Shown here: positions 1 through 3,880 of the stretch, one piece after another
Layout: each line of letters begins with the position of its first letter
How positions within the stretch are numbered: position 1 is the first letter of the stretch
DNA from: Nitrospirae bacterium GWC2_56_14
Lineage (GTDB): Bacteria; Nitrospirota; UBA9217
Direction: 5' to 3'
Assembly (NCBI GenBank): GCA_001803705.1
Contig: MHDY01000124.1
Coordinates: forward strand, 1-5,074
DNA: 5,074 bases
Made by a program: the position numbers and the translations under genes
The notes under the pieces: model-generated
Database searches by the model: none
Told to the model about the DNA's origin: nothing
What the model saw: only the letters and a program-made list of their open reading frames with translations

Positions 1-969
1 CGCTGAGCTGGTACCTCCTAACCGTTCATCCTGAGCTGCGAGCTTGTCGAGCAGTCGAAGGGTGGATGGTTGGGGGGGACCACGCCCTTCGACAGGCTCA
101 GGGCGAACGGCGTTGGTGAGCGTGCTGAGCAGGGTTTCCACCAGGGTTTGGTGGGCTTCGATGCTGTTGGTTTGTTGCTGTTCCAGTTGGTCGCACAGGG
201 TCATGAGTTCATCGACTTTGGCGGAAATCTGCTGTTGCTCTGCGAGGGGCGGGATTGGGATGGGCAGTTCACGAACTTTATCGGCGTTTAAATTCATAAC
301 AACAGCACCCGCAGCCGCAGTTCTAAAAAACTTTGCTACATAAGGAGAAGACAGCAGATAATACAGGAAATCTTTCTCCAAAATGCCTGGTGGATGAATT
401 CGCAACCAGCCGTCATGGATACATCCTTCAATTTTTGTAATGTAAGGCCGTCCAAAACTCATTGAGTTTGTGAGTAAGAAATCTCCAGGATATACCATCC
501 GTGTCTTCGTCAGACCTTCTTTACGGATTTTCTCCTCCGTAGAGGTTATATATTTGCTGCCCTTTTCAGTATCACCAATTTTGATCCAATTCAAACCATC
601 GTCCGCATCAGTAAGATAGGCATTAATAGGCCGTGGTGACCCCCCTCGCTCAATTTCTGCAATATCTCCTAAATTTACCCACACCCAACCTAGACGCGGC
701 TCGAATGGGGCTTCATCGGTATTTAGCGGATTTAGTGTCGCTGATTTGCGCTTTATCAGTTTCAGCAGCACTATTGTTGCCGGTTCAGCAGTCGGATTTT
801 GAGGCACCAGCTTCCCGCGCACCGCCAGCTCCAGAATCAACTCCCGCAGCTTCTTAATCCCATACGCCTCAACCCTGCCGTTGCTGCCACGTCCGGCGGT
901 GGATTTGGTGAGCAGCGCCGAGGACCAGAGATCCAGGTTGTCGGTGATAGTCTTAGGGTCAGCGGCCAT
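1..969 (-). CDS. hsdS: Type I R-M specificity subunit HsdS, partial (C-terminal part beyond the window)
   Basis: HsdS sets the DNA target of the type I complex and docks two HsdM subunits. The frame is open from ATG at 967-969 to base 1, giving 323 residues without a stop; full proteins of this group are roughly 400-600 residues. Seen in order: a conserved N-terminal segment (about 12-59) with STAGRGSNG and YGIKKLRELILELAVRGKLVP, typical of EcoAI-like subunits; the first target-recognition domain (about 93-240) opening with WVWVNLGDIAEIERGGSP; then LPIPIPPLAEQQQISAKVDE and a Gln/Glu-rich coiled coil to about 286, which is the central conserved spacer. Residues about 287-316 are encoded by two inverted REP-like repeats. 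The second recognition domain should follow off the left edge. The start is fixed by a GGAG nine bases upstream and by the TGATG overlap with the upstream gene. Whether the gene is intact past base 1 cannot be seen. Confidence 0.93.
   Translation of the reverse strand, partial: MAADPKTITDNLDLWSSALLTKSTAGRGSNGRVEAYGIKKLRELILELAVRGKLVPQNPTAEPATIVLLKLIKRKSATLNPLNTDEAPFEPRLGWVWVNLGDIAEIERGGSPRPINAYLTDADDGLNWIKIGDTEKGSKYITSTEEKIRKEGLTKTRMVYPGDFLLTNSMSFGRPYITKIEGCIHDGWLRIHPPGILEKDFLYYLLSSPYVAKFFRTAAAGAVVMNLNADKVRELPIPIPPLAEQQQISAKVDELMTLCDQLEQQQTNSIEAHQTLVETLLSTLTNAVRPEPVEGRGPPQPSTLRLLDKLAAQDERLGGTSSA
22..69 (+). repeat. REP-like hairpin repeat, copy 1 (inside hsdS)
   Basis: The arms CCGTTCATCCT (22-32) and AGGGTGGATGG (59-69) pair at 8 of 11 positions, all three mismatches being transitions that would give G-U pairs in one RNA strand. 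The usual core GAGCTTGTCGA is enlarged by an inner CTGC/GCAG stem. It reads in frame through HsdS residues about 301-316 without a stop. It lies opposite in orientation to copy 2, separated by about 13 bases. Confidence 0.75.
72..78 (-). repeat. Seven-base C tract (coding strand) in hsdS
   Basis: The run lies between repeat copies 1 and 2, at HsdS residues about 297-300. Losing one C leads to TAG at 18-20 and gaining one leads to TGA at 26-28, so either slip would end HsdS after its first recognition domain and central coiled coil. Confidence 0.8.
83..111 (-). repeat. REP-like hairpin repeat, copy 2 (inside hsdS)
   Basis: Read on the minus strand it is CCGTTCGCCCTGAGC followed by CTGTCGAAGGGCG. 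The inner arms CGCCCT/AGGGCG (83-88 and 100-105) pair perfectly. It encodes VRPEPVEG within HsdS residues about 287-296, a peptide signature commonly produced when this repeat class falls inside a gene. With copy 1 it makes an inverted doublet resembling a REPIN. Confidence 0.8.
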
Positions 970-971
970 CA
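969..971 (-). other. rhuM / hsdS TGATG overlap (translational coupling)
   Basis: The rhuM stop TGA (969-971) shares its last A with the hsdS ATG (967-969). A GGAG on the minus strand at 979-982, nine bases upstream, supports the hsdS start. Confidence 0.85.
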
Positions 972-1943
972 GTCGTTGCTCCGGTTGATCAGGTTGACGA
1001 TGACCTTGACAATGGTCTCCCGCTCTTCGGGCCGGCTTTCGGCAATCAACAGGGTGAGCGCCACCAGGGCGTTATCGGCCAGCCGCTTGCCGCCGTCGAG
1101 GCGGTAGAGTATGCCGTTTCGGCCAAGGAAACAGATGAACAAGGCAGCGCCAATCCGTTTGTTGCCGTCGCTGAAGGCGTGGTTCTTGACGACAAAGTAG
1201 AGCAGGTTGGCCGCTTTTTCCTCGACGCTGGGGTATAGCTCCTTACCGTCGAAGGTCTGATAGATGGCGCCGAGGGCGCTCTTGAACCCCTGGTCCTTTT
1301 CGATGCCGAACAAGCCGTCGAAGTCGCCCTTCATGCTGGCGACGATGGCGATCCCTTCGTCGTAGCCGATGGTATGGCGCAGCTCGCCGGTGGTTCCTTC
1401 GATGGCCAGGGTGCCGTGGTCGTAACGGTCGAGCAGGGCCAGGGCATAGGCATAGTCGGTAATGACCGCGAGCACATCCCGGCCGGTTTCCGTTACCAGT
1501 TCCTGATTGGTCAGGGTGCGGGCCAGCAGTTCCACTGACTTTTGCATCTCCCGCAGCTTGGCCGATTCTTCCCGCAGCCGCTGTTCGTTGACCGTGTACC
1601 CTTTGACAATGTGCTCCCGGAGCACCCTGGTTGCCCACTGGCGAAAGCTGGTCCCTTGCCGGGACTTGACCCGATAGCCGATGGAGATGATGACATCGAG
1701 GCTGTACAGGGTTACCGGCTTGTCGGAAGAAGCAAAGTGCATACTTTGCACATTGCTTTTTTCATCAAGTTCGCCCTCGGCAAATATGTTCCTCAGGTGT
1801 TTGGTGATAACGCTTCGTTCACGCTGAAACAGATCTGCCATCTGCTTCTGGGAAAGCCAGACCGTTTCATGGTCAAGGCGCACTTCCAGCCGCGAATCGG
1901 CATTATCCCCCTCATATATGATAATCTCGCCGGAGCGACTCAT
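969..1943 (-). CDS. rhuM: RhuM-family protein with C-terminal Fic/Doc domain
   Basis: This 324-residue protein joins two parts. The N-terminal RhuM-type region (about 1-118) includes VWLSQKQMADLFQRERSVI, which looks like a helix-turn-helix, then TLYSLDVIISIGYRVKSRQG and FRQWATRVLREHIVKGY, all hallmarks of RhuM proteins (named from Salmonella SPI-3; function unproven). A charged helix (about 119-145) leads to a Fic/Doc-like domain (about 150-320) with the core motif HAFSDGNKR at 255-263. His255 is the expected catalytic residue and Asp259 the metal ligand. The Lys in place of the second Gly of HxFxxGNGR is as in Doc, which phosphorylates EF-Tu, so phosphotransfer, AMPylation or no activity are all open. 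TLAIEG at 178-183 fits the [S/T]xxxE[G/N] inhibitory pattern. The gene overlaps hsdM by ATGA and hsdS by TGATG, so it is cotranslated with the R-M subunits. Its role there is unknown; I infer an accessory or defence-linked one. Confidence 0.92.
   Translation of the reverse strand: MSRSGEIIIYEGDNADSRLEVRLDHETVWLSQKQMADLFQRERSVITKHLRNIFAEGELDEKSNVQSMHFASSDKPVTLYSLDVIISIGYRVKSRQGTSFRQWATRVLREHIVKGYTVNEQRLREESAKLREMQKSVELLARTLTNQELVTETGRDVLAVITDYAYALALLDRYDHGTLAIEGTTGELRHTIGYDEGIAIVASMKGDFDGLFGIEKDQGFKSALGAIYQTFDGKELYPSVEEKAANLLYFVVKNHAFSDGNKRIGAALFICFLGRNGILYRLDGGKRLADNALVALTLLIAESRPEERETIVKVIVNLINRSND
1940..1943 (-). other. hsdM / rhuM ATGA overlap (translational coupling)
   Basis: The rhuM ATG (1941-1943) and the hsdM TGA (1940-1942) overlap in ATGA. 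A terminating ribosome can restart on rhuM; the G-rich stretch just upstream could act as its binding site. Confidence 0.85.
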
Positions 1944-3415
1944 TGCCGCCCCCCCAGCGCCGCCATCAGCTCCTGTTTGAGCCGCTCCCGAATCCCGGCA
2001 GCCTCGGCCATGATTTCCGAATATTTCTTCAGCAGTTCATCGGGATCGTGACTGATCTGCTCCCCAACGTGGGGATTCTTGATGTCCAGGTTATAGTTCC
2101 GGCTGACGATGTCGGCCCCCGGCCCCGGCCACGCCTGCTCGGTCTGCACCCGGCTGGCAAAGCCGTCAGCCTCGTTTCCCCACCAGTCGATTTCCGTCTG
2201 GAACTCCTCAAACCGCATCGGTTTGGTTTTGTTGTAACTCTTTACCCCTTCCGGGTACGGGTGCTCGTAGAACCAGACCTGTTTCGTCGGCACCCCCTTG
2301 GTGAAAAAGAGGATATTGGTCTTGATGCCGGTGTAGGGGTTGAACACGCCATTGGGAAGCCGGACGATGGTGTGCAGGTTGCACTCTTCCATCAGCGCCT
2401 GCTTGAGTCGGGTCTTCATCCCCTCGCCGAACAGGAAACCATCGGGCAGGACCACGGCAGCACGCCCCTGGTTCTTAAGCAGCTTGACGATAAGCGCCAT
2501 GAACAGGTCTGCCGTCTCACGAGTGCGATACGTGGCAGGAAAGTTATTTTCGATGCCGTCTTCTTCCATGCCACCAAAGGGAGGGTTGGTAACGATGACG
2601 TTCACGCGGTCGGCGTTGCCGTAGTCCTTATAGGGGCGGCTCAGGGTGTTGTCGTGGCGGATGTTGGTGGGAGTGTCGATGCCGTGCAGAATCATGTTGG
2701 TAACCGCCAGCATGTGCGGCATGGCCTTTTTTTCGACGCCACGTATGGAGGCAATCAGGGTTTCTTCGTCTTCCCTGGTCTTGACGTACTTATCCCGCTT
2801 GTGGTCGATGGTGCAGGTCAGAAAGCCACCGGTACCACAGGCCGGGTCGAGCACGGTCTCAGTCAGCTGAGGATTGACGCGATTGACGATAAAACGGGTA
2901 ACGGCACGCGGGGTATAAAACTCTCCTGCGTTACCGGCGCTTTGCAGGTCGCGAAGGATTTGCTCGTAGATGGTGCCGAAGGTGTGGCGGTCAACCGTGT
3001 TGTTGAAGTCGATTTCGCAGATCTTGTTGATCACCTGGCGCATCAGGGTGCCTGACTTCATGTAGTTGTAGGCATCCTCAAAAACATTGCGCACCACTTT
3101 GGCACGTTCGACAGCCGGGCCGTGGGTAACCAGCTTCTCCTTCAAGGTGGGGAAGAGCTGATTGTTGACGAAGTCGGAGAGCGCATCGCCAGTAATTCCC
3201 TCTGAGTTCTTCGCCCAGGAACGCCAGCGCAGATGCTCCGGCAGCGGCGATTTGTAGTCGTCCTCCAGCAGCTCCAGTTCAGCTTCACGGTCGTCGAATA
3301 TTTTGAGAAAGAACATCCAGACCAACTGGCTGATGCGCTGGGCGTCGCCGTCAACGCCCACATCCTTGCGCATGATGTCCTGAATGGATTTGATGATGCC
3401 GGAAACGTTACTCAT
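1940..3415 (-). CDS. hsdM: Type I R-M methyltransferase subunit HsdM
   Basis: HsdM transfers a methyl group from S-adenosylmethionine to adenine N6 in the target chosen by HsdS; two copies bind one HsdS. The 491 residues match the usual length. Residues 1-about 150 form the HsdM N-terminal helical domain (SIQDIMRKDVGVDGDAQRIS, WMFFLKIFDD). The N6-adenine methyltransferase domain follows: GEFYTPR at 164-170 (motif X region), DPACGTGG at 190-197 (motif I, cofactor loop), and NPPF at 277-280 (catalytic motif IV). The C-terminus is a helical tail that normally contacts HsdS. All key motifs are intact, so an active enzyme is expected. The start is ATG with a modest AACAGG upstream and agrees with the family N-terminus. 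The stop overlaps the next gene (ATGA), and a run of seven G lies just before it. Similarity is closest to EcoAI/EcoEI-type (IB) subunits by eye. Confidence 0.97.
   Translation of the reverse strand: MSNVSGIIKSIQDIMRKDVGVDGDAQRISQLVWMFFLKIFDDREAELELLEDDYKSPLPEHLRWRSWAKNSEGITGDALSDFVNNQLFPTLKEKLVTHGPAVERAKVVRNVFEDAYNYMKSGTLMRQVINKICEIDFNNTVDRHTFGTIYEQILRDLQSAGNAGEFYTPRAVTRFIVNRVNPQLTETVLDPACGTGGFLTCTIDHKRDKYVKTREDEETLIASIRGVEKKAMPHMLAVTNMILHGIDTPTNIRHDNTLSRPYKDYGNADRVNVIVTNPPFGGMEEDGIENNFPATYRTRETADLFMALIVKLLKNQGRAAVVLPDGFLFGEGMKTRLKQALMEECNLHTIVRLPNGVFNPYTGIKTNILFFTKGVPTKQVWFYEHPYPEGVKSYNKTKPMRFEEFQTEIDWWGNEADGFASRVQTEQAWPGPGADIVSRNYNLDIKNPHVGEQISHDPDELLKKYSEIMAEAAGIRERLKQELMAALGGRQ
1949..1955 (-). 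repeat. Seven-base G tract (coding strand) at the hsdM end
   Basis: The run encodes the Leu-Gly-Gly near the HsdM C-terminus, six bases before the rhuM ATG. Gaining one G would remove the stop and read hsdM in frame into rhuM; losing one would extend HsdM by a few residues in the third frame. Confidence 0.8.
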
Positions 3416-3422
3416 GTAATAA

Positions 3423-3428
3423 CCTGTT
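3423..3428 (-). promoter_or_regulatory. Ribosome binding site of hsdM
   Basis: AACAGG on the minus strand lies seven bases before the hsdM ATG in the 29-base gap after the GIY-YIG stop. It is a modest match to the Shine-Dalgarno sequence. Confidence 0.5.
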
Positions 3429-3444
3429 ACCCATTTTTATTGTT

Positions 3445-3756
3445 CTACAAAAGCCGTTCGCCCTGAGCGCGTCGAAGGGCGTTCCGTGCCAGACGCGACA
3501 CTTCATCCCAATCACCCCGCATCATGGCTTCTTTCTTTTTTCTGCTCCAACCTTTTATCTGGCGCTCCGCTGCAAGCTCCTCTTCTCTGGTTGTCAGCTC
3601 CCGGGAATAGAAAAGCTCAACAGGCAAGCGGGTTGCCGTGTAGCAATTTTGAAACGTTCGGTCTTCGTGCTGCGCTAAACGCATTTCCAGATTATCGGAG
3701 TGTCCTGTGTAATAGCTGCCGTCACGGCATTTGAGGATGTAAACCCAGAAACTCAT
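3445..3756 (-). CDS. Small GIY-YIG nuclease (UPF0213/YhbQ-like)
   Basis: A single-domain GIY-YIG protein of 103 residues. Seen: VYILKC at 5-10 (GIY strand), YYTG at 15-18 (YIG strand), Arg26 in NLEMRLAQH, and Glu64 in AAERQIKGWSRKKKEAM, the expected metal-binding acid; the GIY-YIG tyrosines, arginine and glutamate are therefore all present. The family is widespread and poorly understood; nuclease activity is inferred from the fold. I chose ATG at 3754-3756, which has AAAGGTGG three bases upstream; an in-frame TTG 18 bases further upstream lies before this ribosome binding site and is unlikely. The last residues (about 92-102, NALRRAQGERL) are encoded by a REP-like repeat, and another repeat in opposite orientation lies just upstream. 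It sits between hsdR and hsdM but is not a standard part of type I R-M. It could be a cargo gene or linked to the repeats. Confidence 0.9.
   Translation of the reverse strand: MSFWVYILKCRDGSYYTGHSDNLEMRLAQHEDRTFQNCYTATRLPVELFYSRELTTREEELAAERQIKGWSRKKKEAMMRGDWDEVSRLARNALRRAQGERLL
3453..3481 (+). repeat. REP-like hairpin repeat, copy 3 (3' end of the GIY-YIG gene)
   Basis: It reads GCCGTTCGCCCTGAGC then GCGTCGAAGGGCG, with perfect inner arms CGCCCT (3459-3464) and AGGGCG (3476-3481). It encodes the last residues of the GIY-YIG protein; the TAG stop follows immediately after (3445-3447 on the minus strand). It is in opposite orientation to copy 4 on the other side of the gene. Confidence 0.8.
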
Positions 3757-3759
3757 ACA

Positions 3760-3767
3760 CCACCTTT
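3760..3767 (-). promoter_or_regulatory. Ribosome binding site of the GIY-YIG gene
   Basis: AAAGGTGG on the minus strand ends three bases before the ATG at 3754-3756. It decides the start in favour of this ATG over the in-frame TTG at 3772-3774. Confidence 0.65.
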
Positions 3768-3782
3768 GTATCAAGACAGTTC

Positions 3783-3845
3783 AGTCAAGCCATTCATGCT
3801 TCGACAAGCTCATGCTTCGACAAGCTCAGCACGAACGGCTTGACT
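3783..3845 (-). repeat. REP-like repeat, copy 4: 63-base hairpin between hsdR and the GIY-YIG gene
   Basis: The 18-base arms at 3783-3800 and 3828-3845 pair at 16 of 18 positions; both mismatches are transitions. The 27-base loop holds a duplicated core. The outer part, AGTCAAGCC, extends the palindrome beyond the usual repeat. No T-run follows the stem on the minus strand, so it is not a typical intrinsic terminator, although such a stem could protect or attenuate the hsdR message. Confidence 0.8.
3795..3826. repeat. Perfect 16-base tandem duplication inside repeat copy 4
   Basis: CATGCTTCGACAAGCT occurs at 3795-3810 and again, identical, at 3811-3826. It duplicates the core and one arm edge of the repeat and explains the enlarged loop of the hairpin. 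Perfect identity suggests a recent event. Confidence 0.9.
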
Positions 3846-3850
3846 AGAAT

Positions 3851-3880
3851 CATATAGGTTACGCTGTTTCTTCCTGTCTA
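3851..3880 (-). promoter_or_regulatory. Weak candidate promoter for the GIY-YIG-hsdM-rhuM-hsdS genes
   Basis: On the minus strand TAGACA (3875-3880) is followed after 18 bases by TATATG (3851-3856), matching the sigma-70 consensus at 5 of 6 and 4 of 6 positions. It overlaps the end of hsdR. Many type I loci drive hsdM/hsdS from their own promoter separate from hsdR, so the position is sensible, but a match of this quality can arise by chance. Confidence 0.25.

Larger units (their letters stand above)
3757..3858 (-). other. hsdR / GIY-YIG intergenic region
   Basis: This is the only gap of any size in the window. It contains the 63-base hairpin repeat (3783-3845), the GIY-YIG ribosome binding site at 3760-3767, and possibly the -10 element of a promoter that begins inside the hsdR tail. 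I see no further gene and no convincing rho-independent terminator. Confidence 0.8.

Noticed and set aside
44..343. A 99-codon plus-strand open frame at the left edge
   Set aside because: It runs antisense through the hsdS coding frame and the repeats; the Ser/Arg-rich translation is typical of these repeats read on the other strand.
1542..2051. A 169-codon plus-strand open frame opposite the rhuM start and hsdM end
   Set aside because: It is a shadow of the two real genes and crosses their junction; no domain or supporting ribosome site was recognised.
1943..3055. A 370-codon plus-strand open frame opposite hsdM
   Set aside because: It is the antisense of a fully conserved HsdM with all methyltransferase motifs; its translation shows no recognisable domain and comes from G+C-rich codon structure.
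3416..3430. GTAATAACCTGTTAC just before hsdM as a possible operator for a controller protein
   Set aside because: Only four bases on each side pair and the centre does not; no controller gene is visible, and type I systems usually lack one.
3757..3774. TTG at 3772-3774 as the GIY-YIG start
   Set aside because: The good Shine-Dalgarno sequence lies between it and the ATG at 3754-3756, and the family N-terminus begins at MSFWVYILKC-like sequence.
3789..3810. TTGACT on the minus strand as a -35 box for the GIY-YIG gene
   Set aside because: The nearest -10-like TACAAA is only about 12 bases away, and the hexamer is part of the hairpin arm.
3783..3845. The hairpin as a rho-independent terminator of hsdR
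   Set aside because: The loop is 27 bases and no T-run follows the stem on the minus strand.
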